Under the pieces are notes generated by a model that was given only the letters and a program-made list of their open reading frames with translations, searched no databases and had not been told where the DNA came from. From Paenibacillus silagei (GTDB taxonomy: Bacteria; Bacillota; Bacilli; Paenibacillales; Paenibacillaceae), in assembly GCF_017874735.1 (NCBI RefSeq), contig NZ_JAGGLV010000013.1:151688-215687 (forward strand): a DNA stretch of 64,000 bases. The letters run 5' to 3'. The position numbers were made by a program, and so were the translations under genes. Each line of letters starts with the position of its first letter. Positions within the stretch are counted from its first letter, which is position 1. This document shows positions 51,189 to 59,938 of the stretch, piece after piece.

Positions 51189-52904
51189 GTGAACCCTAAA
51201 TGGTGGAAAGAGAGTGTTGTCTACCAGATCTATCCGATTAGCTTCATGGACAGTAACGGTGACGGCATTGGAGATCTGCGCGGGATCTTATCGAAGCTTG
51301 ATTACTTGCAGGACCTCGGGGTGGATGTGATCTGGGTCTGCCCGATTTATAAATCCCCGAACCATGACAATGGCTATGATATCAGCGACTACTGCGACAT
51401 TATGAAGGAATTCGGCACGATGGATGACTTCGACCTGCTGCTGCGCGAGATGCATTCCCGCGGCATGAAGCTGATGATGGATCTGGTGCTGAACCATACC
51501 TCGCATGAGCACCCGTGGTTCGTTGAATCGAGAAGCTCGAAGGATAATCCCAAACGGGACTATTATATCTGGCGCAAAGGCAAAAACGGCGGCCCCCCGA
51601 ACAACTGGGAATCCTACTTCAGCGGCTCGGTCTGGGAGCTTGACCCCCGGACGGATGAATATTATCTGCACTTGTACTCCAGGTTCCAGCCCGATCTCAA
51701 CTGGGAGAATCCGGCCGTCATCGACAAGCTGCACGAGATGGTGCAATGGTGGCTGAAGAAGGGTGTGGATGGCTTCCGCTTCGATGCAATTGCCCATATC
51801 GTGAAGGCGGAAGGCTACCCGGATGCCCTGAATCCCGGCGGCACCCCCACTGTCCGCGCCTATGACATGTTCTCGAACCTGAATCATGTGCATACCCTGC
51901 TGCAGAATCTGCACGATCAGGTGCTCTATTACTACGACATTATGACGGTAGGGGAGACCTCCGGCCTCGGGCCGGAGCAGGCGCTGGATTATGTTGGAGA
52001 CGGACGCCGCGAGCTGAATATGACCTTTCAGTTCGAGCATATGAATCTGGATGCCGCCTCGCCGGGCAGCGGGAAATGGGATGTGGTGCCCTGGAAGCTG
52101 ACGGAGCTTAAGACCATCATCAGCGATTGGCAGACCGTCCTGCATAACCGGGGCTGGAACGCCAACTATCTGTGTAATCACGACCAGCCGCGCTCGGTCT
52201 CGCGGTTCGGCGATGACCTGTACTACCGGGTTCCGTCGGCCAAGATGCTCGCCACCTTCATTCATATGCTTGAAGGCACGCCGTATATTTATCAGGGTGA
52301 GGAGATCGGCATGACCAATGTGGCCTTCGAGTCGATCGATGATTACCGGGATGTGGAGACCTTGAACTATTATGAGGAAAAGCGCAACGCCGGTGTTCCC
52401 GAAGCCGACATCATGGCTGCTATTCATACCAAAAGCCGCGACAATGCCCGGACTCCGATGCAATGGGATGATGGCGAGGATGGCGGGTTCACCACAGGTG
52501 TCCCGTGGATCAGGGTCAACTCGAACTCCCGGGAGATCAACGCAGCCAGCAGCGTCAAGGACCCCGACTCTATTTACAACTATTATAAAAAGCTGATCCA
52601 GCTGCGTAAAAAACATCAGGTCATCGTCTACGGCGAATATGGACTGCTGCTGAAGGAGCATCCCGAAATCTATGCCTATACCCGGACGCTGGAGGACGAG
52701 CGCCTGCTCGTGGTCCTGAATTTCTTCGGGCATGAGCCGGTATTCGAGCTGCCGGAGGAATTCCAGCCGGCCGCGAAGCTGGAGATGCTGATCTCCAATT
52801 ATGAGCCTGCTCAGGAGGAGGATCTCCAGCAGTTGAAGCTCCGCCCTTATGAAGCGCGCGTGTATCTCCAGCGGTTGGATAAGGGCTCTGCTAAAGCGAA
52901 GTGA
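51189..52904 (+). CDS. GH13 oligo-1,6-glucosidase / alpha-glucosidase (MalL type)
   Basis: 571 residues, GTG start after GCGGAGG. WWKESVVYQIYPISFMDSNGDGIGD opens the barrel; DLVLNHTS is conserved region I, DGFRFDAI carries the nucleophile D199, GETSG the acid E256 and NHDQPR the third acid D332. QPDLNWENP after region I is typical of subfamily GH13_31. No signal peptide: a cytoplasmic enzyme splitting isomaltose, maltose or sucrose-type alpha-glucosides. No transporter is adjacent. Confidence 0.92.
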   Translation: MNPKWWKESVVYQIYPISFMDSNGDGIGDLRGILSKLDYLQDLGVDVIWVCPIYKSPNHDNGYDISDYCDIMKEFGTMDDFDLLLREMHSRGMKLMMDLVLNHTSHEHPWFVESRSSKDNPKRDYYIWRKGKNGGPPNNWESYFSGSVWELDPRTDEYYLHLYSRFQPDLNWENPAVIDKLHEMVQWWLKKGVDGFRFDAIAHIVKAEGYPDALNPGGTPTVRAYDMFSNLNHVHTLLQNLHDQVLYYYDIMTVGETSGLGPEQALDYVGDGRRELNMTFQFEHMNLDAASPGSGKWDVVPWKLTELKTIISDWQTVLHNRGWNANYLCNHDQPRSVSRFGDDLYYRVPSAKMLATFIHMLEGTPYIYQGEEIGMTNVAFESIDDYRDVETLNYYEEKRNAGVPEADIMAAIHTKSRDNARTPMQWDDGEDGGFTTGVPWIRVNSNSREINAASSVKDPDSIYNYYKKLIQLRKKHQVIVYGEYGLLLKEHPEIYAYTRTLEDERLLVVLNFFGHEPVFELPEEFQPAAKLEMLISNYEPAQEEDLQQLKLRPYEARVYLQRLDKGSAKAK

Positions 52905-52956
52905 AGCTATAACTCAGGATCCCATAACTTACTTCATAACCAAACGTACAGATGTG

Positions 52957-52992
52957 CAGCAGCCCCGGCGGTACCGGGGCTGCTGTTTGTGT
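52957..52992 (+). terminator. Terminator of the alpha-glucosidase gene
   Basis: CAGCAGCCCC, loop GGCGGTACC, GGGGCTGCTG then TTTGTGTTTG. Confidence 0.8.
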
Positions 52993-53040
52993 TTGTTCAG
53001 GAAATTACGATTCCATGAATCGTTTCTGCTCTGTGGGGAT

Positions 53041-53145
53041 GGTGGGGCTGAGGAAGGAGCGTGAGAAAGAACAGGAGGAAGAGCAGGAGAAAGAGCAGGA
53101 AGAAGAGCAGGGGGAGGGGCAGCAGGAGCAGGAGTGCAACTAATT
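53041..53145. repeat. GA-rich low-complexity tract
   Basis: Imperfect 6-base repeats of type GAGCAG/GAAGAG. A frame reading EKEQEEEQEKEQEEEQ crosses it but has no RBS, starts inside the terminator and is probably not a gene. Confidence 0.6.
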
Positions 53146-53182
53146 TTCAGCGTATGCAGGACGGACTAGTTGAGGAGGTAAA

Positions 53183-53285
53183 ATGTATGCGGAAAACCGA
53201 ATACAATGGGCACGTGGAGGGCGAGTGGGCCGAATGTATGCGGAAAACTGAATACATATACGCCGCGAGGTAATACGTTTTTAAC
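53183..53285. repeat. Two tandem 51-bp units related to the 10.8 kb array
   Basis: ATGTATGCGGAAAAC at 53183 and 53234, followed by GAATACA, then GGGC/GTGG words. The core matches the units at 10764-11020 (ATGTATGTGGAAAAC, CATACA) and the spacing is 51 instead of 52. Found between genes; no reading frame of its own. Confidence 0.8.
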
Positions 53286-53446
53286 CCGCACTGTGATCCT
53301 AATCCTTTAAATATAAATAAATGATTATGTGTTGCAGGTCTGTGACTTCGCTGGGCTTCTACACTAAAAGGCGGTACAATAGGCGTTATTAGAGACAGGG
53401 ATAAGCCCGTGCGGTGAAGCGGGGTATGGAGGGAGTTAGGAGAGAG

Positions 53447-54184
53447 ATGAGTGAGTGGTATGAGCAATGTTTTGGCGAGGACTATCTGATTGTATACAGA
53501 CACAGGGATTTCAGCGGTGCGCGTCATGAGGTGGAGAGCCTGATCCAGTGGCTTGGCCTGCCACGGGGCGCGAAGGTGCTGGACCTCTGCTGCGGCATGG
53601 GCCGCCATTCGCTGGCTCTGTCGCAGGCTGGCTATGAAGTAACAGGCGTGGATCTGTCGGAGGTGCTGCTGCGTGAGGCGCGTGCGCAGGCGGGTGCGGA
53701 GCAGGTAACCTGGCTGCGCTCGGATATGCGTGAGCTTCCGCTTAAGGGCGGTTTCGATGCTGTGGTCAATTTGTTCACTTCTTTTGGGTATTTTGAAGAG
53801 GATGAGGAGCAGATTAAGGTGCTTAAGGAGATCTGCCGGATGCTGAAGCCGGGCGGCCGGTTCCTCATTGATTTCCTGAACCCGGCTTACGTCATCCGCC
53901 ATCTGGTGCCCCATTCGGTCCGCGAGGATGGAGATATCACGATTGACGAGACCCGCCGGATCGAGGAGGGGTATGTGAAAAAGGAGATCCTGCTGACCTC
54001 GAAGGCCGGGAGCGCTCCGGCCCGCAGGTGCCAGGAACGGGTGAAGCTCTACACGCTGGAGGATTTCCGCAGAATGCTTGACGCTGCCGGGCTGCGGCTG
54101 GATACCGTTCACGGCGGCTACGATGAAGAGGAATATGACACTGAAGCCTCAGCCCGCATGATCTTCATGGGAGGCAGACCTTAG
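53447..54184 (+). CDS. Class I SAM-dependent methyltransferase
   Basis: 245 residues from ATG 53447, with AGGAG 5 bases upstream; in-frame starts up to 33 bases earlier exist. SAM motif I VLDLCCGMGRHSLALSQAGYEVTGVDLS at about 42-69, motif III AVVNLFTSFGYF near 100 and RMLKPGGRFLIDF near 130. It resembles YodH/UbiE-like small-molecule methyltransferases of Bacilli. Coupled to the next gene by two bases. Confidence 0.85.
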   Translation: MSEWYEQCFGEDYLIVYRHRDFSGARHEVESLIQWLGLPRGAKVLDLCCGMGRHSLALSQAGYEVTGVDLSEVLLREARAQAGAEQVTWLRSDMRELPLKGGFDAVVNLFTSFGYFEEDEEQIKVLKEICRMLKPGGRFLIDFLNPAYVIRHLVPHSVREDGDITIDETRRIEEGYVKKEILLTSKAGSAPARRCQERVKLYTLEDFRRMLDAAGLRLDTVHGGYDEEEYDTEASARMIFMGGRP

Positions 54185-54186
54185 AG

Positions 54187-55221
54187 ATGGCATCAGGGAG
54201 AGGGCTTAGAGGAGGCGAAGGAAGGTTGAACAAGGAGATCATTCAAGCTTGGGACGAAGGAGTTCTTCAGGTATCTGTACCAATGGGACTGCCGCTGCGC
54301 CAGGTTAACAGCTATCTTCTGCCGGACAAGGACGGCAGGGTTACAGTCATTGATCCAGGCCCGCATACACCGGCTGCCGAGCTTGCCTGGCAGGGGGTAC
54401 TTGAGGCGCTGAGCCTTACCTGGACGCAGGTGCGGGATATCGTGGTGACCCATCATCATCCCGACCATTACGGGCTGGCAGGCTGGATGCAGTCCCGCAG
54501 CGGAGCGCGGGTATGGATGAGCGAGCGGGCGCATGCCGAGGCTGCCCTGGCCTGGGGGGACGAGGCGATTCTGAATGAGGCGCTGCCGCTCTTTTTCCGG
54601 CGGCATGGCATGCCGGAGGAGTGGCTTCTGGGTATCCGGGAGCATCTGGATAGCTTCCTGCCCGAGGTGATCCCGCAGCCGGAGGTCACCTATATCAATG
54701 CCGCGGAGACGTTTGTGATGGGCAGCCGGAAATGGCAGCCCATTATCACAGGCGGGCATGCGCCGGGGCATGTGTCGTTCTACCACGGCGGCAGCGGGCA
54801 GATCCTCTGCGGCGATGCTGTGCTGCCGCAGATCTCGCCCAATGTCGGCCTGCAGCCGGGCAGCGATCCGCAGCCGCTGCTGACGTTCCTGGAGGGGCTG
54901 CGGGAGCTGCGCAGCCTGCGGGTTACGCTGGCGTTCCCGGGCCACCGGGAACCGTTCCCGGGGTTCACGGCGCGGGCGGACAGCCTGCTCCGGCACCATG
55001 AGGAGCGGCTGGATGCTACAGCCGCGCTGCTCGCAGGCGGACCGCAGAGCGGGTTCGCGGTCTGCGAGGGGCTGTTCCGCAGCCGGGTCGCGACAGCGCA
55101 CCAGATGCGATTCGCCATGAGCGAGGCGCTGGCCCATCTGGCCGAGCTGGTGCGCCGAGGGCGGGCGGCCGAGACGGAGGCCGGGCCTGGCGGCGGCCTG
55201 CTTTTCACGGCTGTGGAGTAG
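54187..55221 (+). CDS. MBL-fold metallohydrolase
   Basis: 344 residues from ATG 54187; a TTG at 54226 behind GAAGGAAGG is an alternative start. The metal motif HHHPDHYGLAGW is near residue 93, followed by GGHAPGHVSFYH (near 187), GDAVLP and FPGHREPF, the usual order of glyoxalase-II-like hydrolases. A C-terminal winged-helix-like region (LFRSRVATAHQMRFAMSEALAHL) is typical of the LACTB2/YqjP group. Substrate unknown; operon with the methyltransferase. Confidence 0.88.
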   Translation: MASGRGLRGGEGRLNKEIIQAWDEGVLQVSVPMGLPLRQVNSYLLPDKDGRVTVIDPGPHTPAAELAWQGVLEALSLTWTQVRDIVVTHHHPDHYGLAGWMQSRSGARVWMSERAHAEAALAWGDEAILNEALPLFFRRHGMPEEWLLGIREHLDSFLPEVIPQPEVTYINAAETFVMGSRKWQPIITGGHAPGHVSFYHGGSGQILCGDAVLPQISPNVGLQPGSDPQPLLTFLEGLRELRSLRVTLAFPGHREPFPGFTARADSLLRHHEERLDATAALLAGGPQSGFAVCEGLFRSRVATAHQMRFAMSEALAHLAELVRRGRAAETEAGPGGGLLFTAVE

Positions 55222-55624
55222 ACTGGCGCGAGGAAGCGGTGCAGGCTCCTGGCAGTAGATTACAACATACTGTAATCTGCTGCCGATAGCCCGCTGCTCA
55301 TGACATGTAGTAGCTCATCATACATAGCTCATCACACGTGGCTCATCACACGTAACTCACAATTCATAACTCTTAAGCTCACAACCCGTAACTCACCACC
55401 CGTAACTCAATGGTCACAACCCGCTGCTGATGCCCCGCTGCATACAACCCGCTGACGGAAAACCGCTCATTAGCCTGTTGTTACCCTCACACTATTCTGA
55501 GAACCTAGAGAACTGGAATGCCTGGAAGAAATGGCCAATTTGTTGGTGAAAACTTGTAGCCTGTAATCAACACATCTCATCCCTGCTCCAAAGTCGGCTG
55601 TAAGCGGTGCGGTATGAGATTCAA
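55222..55624. other. Intergenic region with a stem-loop and degenerate repeats
   Basis: GGCAGTAGATTACA/TGTAATCTGCTGCC at 55251-55284 is a stem-loop without T tail, possibly ending the previous operon. From 55310 to 55450 degenerate words of type GCTCATCACAC, AACTCAC and ACAACCCG recur. No gene is visible. Confidence 0.6.
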
Positions 55625-56088
55625 AGGGATAAATCCCATTGATTTTGCTGAAAATGGCGGATGTGTAGAAATGAAAGGGATAAATCCCATTGAGCAGTCT
55701 GAATGAAGAGCACAAATGCCCCTGAATTCGGCGAAAGCGGGCGGGGAGCGTAAATGAGGAGCACAAATGCCCCTGAATTCGGCGAAAGTGGGCAGGGAGC
55801 GTAAATGAAGAGCACAAATGCCCCTGAATTCGCCGAAAGCGGGTGGGGAGCGTAAATGAAGAGCACAAATGCCCCTGAATTCGCCGAAAGCGGGCGGGGA
55901 GCGTAAATGAAGAGCACAAGTGCCCCTGAATTCGCCGAAAGTGGGCGGGGGAGCGTAAATGAAGAGCACAAGTGCCCCTGAATTCGCCGAAAGTGGGCGG
56001 GGGAGCGTAAATGAGGAGCACAAATGCCCCTGAATTCGGCGAAAGCGGGTGGGGAGCGTAAATGAGGAGCACAAATGCCCCTGAATTC
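55625..56088. repeat. Tandem array of seven 51-bp units plus a partial copy
   Basis: Two copies of AAGGGATAAATCCCATTGA (containing the palindrome GGGATAAATCCC) at about 55626 and 55676 precede the array. Units starting GAGCACAAATGCCCCTGAAT begin at 55708, 55759 and so on, the eighth partial copy at 56067. Spacing is 51 bases, two units having one extra G. Copies vary at a handful of sites (GGC/GCC, AAA/AAG). Long minus-strand frames through it are repeat artefacts, being shifted by the extra G bases. Confidence 0.93.
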
Positions 56089-56167
56089 TGCACACCTGTT
56101 GATTTTTTGACAACTGATAAATATGATGAACCCAACTAAGGGCTCAGGGGAAGGAGATGTAAGAGGG

Positions 56168-56752
56168 ATGGCAGTGGACAGGCGGATCGGGAAGACGCGG
56201 GATGCTATTTTTAAGGCGTTTCTTAGTCTGATGGAAGAGAAGAGCTTTGAACAGATTACGGTACATGAGATTGCGGAGCGGGCTAATGTCAGCAGAGGGA
56301 CTATCTATCTTCATTTTGTGGACAAATATGATCTGCTGGATCAGTGTGTTGAGCAGGAAATGACGGAGCTGCGTGACCGCTGTATGGGCGTCCAGGAGAA
56401 TCTGGATTTCACCTCCTCCGGTCCCCTGCTGCGTACGGCTGAATATGTGGAGCAGCATGCTACCGTCTTCATTACCCTGATTAATAACAGCGGCATTCCT
56501 GCCTTCAGAAGCCGTCTGCATACCATGCTGATGGAGGGACTGGCGGCGCAGATCGATATGGAGGGTGTGAACCGGGGGATGAACAAGGAGATGCTGCTGC
56601 ATTTTATGGCTTCGGCTGCTGTGGGAGTCATGGAATGGTGGATTACACACTCGCTGCCTATTTCGGCCAAAAAGCTGATGGAGGATATCAGTATCCTCCT
56701 CGAACGCAACCAGATGGGACCGCAGCCGCTGGACGCGCTGCCTAGACAATGA
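56168..56752 (+). CDS. TetR-family transcriptional regulator
   Basis: 194 residues from ATG 56168. The TetR HTH is AIFKAFLSLMEEKSFEQITVHEIAERANVSRGTIYLHFVDKYDLL at about 13-58. The C-terminal part (TAEYVEQHATVFITLINNSG, MASAAVGVMEWWITHSLPISAKKL) is like the TetR_C_7 ligand domain of DhaS/YcnC-type regulators. The target is unclear; it stands alone next to the repeat array. Confidence 0.9.
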   Translation: MAVDRRIGKTRDAIFKAFLSLMEEKSFEQITVHEIAERANVSRGTIYLHFVDKYDLLDQCVEQEMTELRDRCMGVQENLDFTSSGPLLRTAEYVEQHATVFITLINNSGIPAFRSRLHTMLMEGLAAQIDMEGVNRGMNKEMLLHFMASAAVGVMEWWITHSLPISAKKLMEDISILLERNQMGPQPLDALPRQ

Positions 56753-56792
56753 GCTGCCGGTATTGTCCAGTGGCCTGCGGTTATCCCCATTC

Positions 56793-57725
56793 TTAAGAAT
56801 CCGGCTGGATCACCTTCATCTTGGACGGGTTGTTGATTTTGTATTTGACCGGGTGCTGGGAGAGCTTCTTGGCTACAATCTTCGCTTCAAAAGAAACAGG
56901 GTCGCCCTCCTTCAGCTCCAGCTTCTTCAGCGTGGCACTATGGCTTGACCAGACTTCGTCAATGGCCAGCTCATGCCCTTCTATCACTACATTGTCATAG
57001 ATAATCACTTCGTCATCGTTATCCGAAAAGTGGTTGGGAACGGTCGTGAATTCCTTGACAACCGCTGTAACCTTGAGCTTGTCTTCCGGCAGCTGCAGGG
57101 CGGGCTTCTTTTTGGAGGCGGCTGGCTTGCGCGGCTTCTCTGCAGGAGCCGCTGTCTCCGTAGCACTCACGCCTTCCGCAGCACTCCCACTCTCTGAACG
57201 CTCCGCAGTCTCGCCCACCGCAGCACTCCCACTCTCTGAACGCTCCGCAGTCTCGCCCACCGCAGCACTCCCACTCTCTGAACGCTCCGCAGTCTCGCCC
57301 ACCGTAGCACCAGCACTCCCCGCACCCCCCGCATCAGCCTCACCGCGAACCTCCGCATCACCCTCAACCGGCTGGTTCTCCAGCAACTCGGCTTCTCCGG
57401 CAGCTTCTGCCGGGTCCTCGGACCGTGCATCCGCCGCCGCTTGCGCGCGCTGGCCGAAGCTGGCGGTCTGCATTTCTTTGAGGTAGGCCGGGTGGATACA
57501 ATGCTGCTGCTTATTCTCGAACTGGACCACCACCGTCTGATTATCCACAAACCCTATAATTTCACAAGGCAGGGTCAGGCCCTGCCGCTTGTACAGATAA
57601 GTCTTGACCCGGGTGGCTGAACCGGGCAGAAGATTCCATTCCTTACACCGCTCAATCCGCTCATCCTCACTCTCGAAATCCTGGACGGCCAGCGGCTCCA
57701 CTACGAACGAATAGGTCATGCACAT
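56793..57725 (-). CDS. Hypothetical protein with internal 14-residue repeats
   Basis: About 310 residues; AAAGGTG lies just upstream of ATG 57725 and a second ATG at 57719. The N-terminal about 85 residues (YSFVVEPLAVQDFESEDERIERCKEW, LPCEIIGFVDNQTVVVQFEN) and the C-terminal about 110 residues (LKVTAVVKEFTTVPNHFSDNDDEVIIYDNVVIEGHELAIDEVW, EGDPVSFEAKIV) look like small beta-rich folds. Between them is an Ala/Glu/Ser-rich linker with three perfect copies of VGETAERSESGSAA, encoded by 42-base repeats. Function unknown; cytoplasmic. Confidence 0.75.
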   Translation of the reverse strand: MCMTYSFVVEPLAVQDFESEDERIERCKEWNLLPGSATRVKTYLYKRQGLTLPCEIIGFVDNQTVVVQFENKQQHCIHPAYLKEMQTASFGQRAQAAADARSEDPAEAAGEAELLENQPVEGDAEVRGEADAGGAGSAGATVGETAERSESGSAAVGETAERSESGSAAVGETAERSESGSAAEGVSATETAAPAEKPRKPAASKKKPALQLPEDKLKVTAVVKEFTTVPNHFSDNDDEVIIYDNVVIEGHELAIDEVWSSHSATLKKLELKEGDPVSFEAKIVAKKLSQHPVKYKINNPSKMKVIQPDS

Positions 57726-57761
57726 CTCGCACCTTTCCAATGATCCATATTAAGTCCGGCT

Positions 57762-58361
57762 TTATTCCGGCAACGTTTCCTCCAGCCGGCTGCGCCGTGC
57801 AGCCTCTTCCGCGTCCTCCGGGGCATGGGGCAGGCCCAGCTCCTCCTCGCGTTCCGCCTGCTTGCGGTGGGCGATCCGGCTGCTGGCCGCTGCGGCTACA
57901 GCACCGACGATATCATCCAGATAGGTATGAATCTGGCCGGTGGTTTTGTCATTCAGCCTCTCCAGTACGCCGGGCTTGAGCTTGTCCACGTAACCATAGT
58001 TGGTGAACCCGATACTGCCATATACATTAACGATCGAGAAGGCGAGAATCTCGTCGACTCCGTACAACCCTTCATCGTTCTCAATCATATCCTGCAGCGG
58101 CGAGAACAGCTTGCCCTCCTCCGCCAGCACGTCCAGCTGGATGCCGGTCAGGACCGCATTCTGCACTTCGCGCTTGCTGAGTACCATCTCGACGTTATGA
58201 ATACATTCCTCCATGGTCAGGTTCGGATAGTATTTCTTCTGCAGCAGCATGACAAGCTCGGCAATCTCCTCCAGGGTGACCCCGCGCTTGTGCAGCCAGA
58301 ACCGGGTGGCTTCGGCAACGGCCTTGCTGTTGAGGCTGTAAGGAATTTTGGCATCAGTCAT
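57762..58361 (-). CDS. PgpA/YutG-family phosphatidylglycerophosphatase A
   Basis: 199 residues. The PgpA domain of the Firmicute YutG type is seen: GVTLEEIAELVMLLQKKYYPNLTMEEC near 27-53, VGKREVQ-like LSKREVQNAVLTGIQLD, YGVDEILAFSIVNVYGSIGFTNYGY and LDDIVGAVAAAASSRIAHRK. A charged C-terminal tail (about 30 residues) is extra. Possibly dephosphorylates phosphatidylglycerol phosphate; unlike E. coli PgpA it lacks clear membrane helices. GGAGGACTT before ATG. Confidence 0.8.
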   Translation of the reverse strand: MTDAKIPYSLNSKAVAEATRFWLHKRGVTLEEIAELVMLLQKKYYPNLTMEECIHNVEMVLSKREVQNAVLTGIQLDVLAEEGKLFSPLQDMIENDEGLYGVDEILAFSIVNVYGSIGFTNYGYVDKLKPGVLERLNDKTTGQIHTYLDDIVGAVAAAASSRIAHRKQAEREEELGLPHAPEDAEEAARRSRLEETLPE

Positions 58362-58625
58362 GAGAAGTCCTCCATTCGTGAGTAGGTTGAATTAGCAGGT
58401 ATGTACTAAATTGTACGCAAGCGGCAGACCGATGTCCAGAAACCTCCGGATTTGTATCTCGCAAGCAGGCTGAACTTGGATGAACACAGCAGTGTCCGCA
58501 GTCAAGCAGGGGTTCCGGCAGAACTTCTGTAATTTAGGATAAGCTGTTGTTATTTTTTGGACACAGGGCTCGTATACATAGCAGTACAAACTGATCTTAG
58601 CGCTAGAAAGGGGTAATGAAGATTG

Positions 58626-59747
58626 ATGAAACCAGTGAAACACCTCCGCGGGGCGTCTGCGGCTTGCCTGCTGGCCGTTCCGCTTGTGCTCTCCGGCTGC
58701 AGTCTGTTCGGTTCAGAATCCGCCGCTGTGGACCCGCCTCCCGCCGCCGTAGAAGCGCAAATGCTGCAAGTGAGCGGGGAAGATACGCTGGATACCGGTG
58801 TATTCGGACCGGCCTCCATGGATGAGACTGATCTGTCTGCCGGGGTGAAGGATACCGGTGCGCCTGCTGTAGCCGGGGAGCGGACTACTGTGTATCTGGA
58901 GGATCAGAACGGTCTGCTGGCTCCGGTGGCTCTGTCTTTTCCAAAAAGCGAGGACACGGTCATGCTGAAAAATTCCCTCACGGCACTCGTCAGCAAGGGG
59001 GATTACGCGTCTGCACTGCCTAAGGGCTTCCAAGGCGTACTTCCTGCAGGGACGAAAGTGAACAATGTATCTGTCGGCCAGGACCATGTCGCAATTGTTG
59101 AATTCAACTCGGCGTTTAACGACTACGATCCTGCGGATGAACGCAAAATCCTTGAAGCGCTGACCTGGACACTGACCGGGCAGGATGACATCAAGGGAGT
59201 ACAGCTCTGGGTCGATGGCAAAAAGCTGACTGAAATGCCGCTGCAAGGCACACCGCTGGACCGCCCGCTGTCCCGTACGATGGGCATTAATCTGCCGAAG
59301 CATAACGCACTGATGATGAACTCCAGCGCAGTCACAGTCTATTTCGCAGCTGCTTCACCGGATGGCGGCCACCAGTATTATGTTCCGGTTACCCGTTTTG
59401 TACCCGCTGGCGGGGATACGGTGAAGGCAGCTCTGAGCGAGCTGATTGCCGGACCGCAGTCCGAGAACGGCCTGGAGATGGTCATGACGCAGGGAACGGT
59501 AGTTGATTCTGTAAAAGCAGGGCAGAACGGGGTAGTCACCGTATCGCTGACCGATGATATGTTCGAAGGCAGCACAAGCATTCCCGAGGAGATGCTGGAG
59601 TCGGTCGTGCTGACGGTGGCCCAGAATACAGATGATTCGCTGGTACAGATCCGTCTGAATGGCAAGGATACGGTTACGGGTACCAACAACGTAGATTACG
59701 GCCAGCCGGTCTCCGCGCCGGAATATGTGAACGAGCTGCCGCTTTAG
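58626..59747 (+). CDS. gerM: GerMN-domain sporulation/germination lipoprotein
   Basis: 373 residues from ATG 58626 (AAAGGGG upstream; TTG one codon earlier also possible). Signal peptide with lipobox VLSGC, then two GerMN domains: residues about 85-200 (TVYLEDQNGLLAPVALSFP, SVGQDHVAIVEFNSAFNDY) and about 230-355 (VTVYFAAASPDGGHQYYVPVTRFVP, VVDSVKAGQNGVVTVSLTDDMFE). The same two-domain layout is found in Bacillus GerM, needed for the SpoIIIAH-SpoIIQ complex and engulfment/germination. It precedes rph as in B. subtilis. Confidence 0.93.
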   Translation: MKPVKHLRGASAACLLAVPLVLSGCSLFGSESAAVDPPPAAVEAQMLQVSGEDTLDTGVFGPASMDETDLSAGVKDTGAPAVAGERTTVYLEDQNGLLAPVALSFPKSEDTVMLKNSLTALVSKGDYASALPKGFQGVLPAGTKVNNVSVGQDHVAIVEFNSAFNDYDPADERKILEALTWTLTGQDDIKGVQLWVDGKKLTEMPLQGTPLDRPLSRTMGINLPKHNALMMNSSAVTVYFAAASPDGGHQYYVPVTRFVPAGGDTVKAALSELIAGPQSENGLEMVMTQGTVVDSVKAGQNGVVTVSLTDDMFEGSTSIPEEMLESVVLTVAQNTDDSLVQIRLNGKDTVTGTNNVDYGQPVSAPEYVNELPL

Positions 59748-59819
59748 AGCGAATCCACCGGCCTAAAAAGATGCTTTTGTGCCTACTCTTTGATAGAATA
59801 AAGTATTGTTCATCCGAAT

Positions 59820-59872
59820 AACGGGTCAGGAGCAGCGGTGCCGTTCTCTTCCATAGGGGGCGGCACCCGTTT
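59820..59872 (+). terminator. Hairpin between gerM and rph
   Basis: GGTGCCG / CGGCACC inside outer arms ACGGGT / ACCCGT, followed by TTTC. A weak terminator or an attenuating structure before rph. Confidence 0.5.
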
Positions 59873-59938
59873 CTGCGTATAAGATACGGATGAATGTATA
59901 CACAAACTTTGCGCTATACGATGTAGGAGGCAGAAAAG

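Noticed and set aside
51288..52733. 481-codon frame opposite the alpha-glucosidase
   Set aside because: It is the antisense shadow of a GC-biased gene; the GH13 frame carries all catalytic motifs.
52952..53143. Small gene ending in EEEQEKEQ repeats
   Set aside because: It begins inside the terminator, has no RBS and depends on a low-complexity GA tract.
55708..56088. Possible CRISPR array
   Set aside because: Units are contiguous with no unique spacers, and no cas genes are near.
55470..56135. Minus-strand frames of 116-221 codons with 17-residue periodicity
   Set aside because: The 51-bp repeat (17 codons) keeps frames open; two units have an extra base that shifts the frame, so no coding constraint exists.
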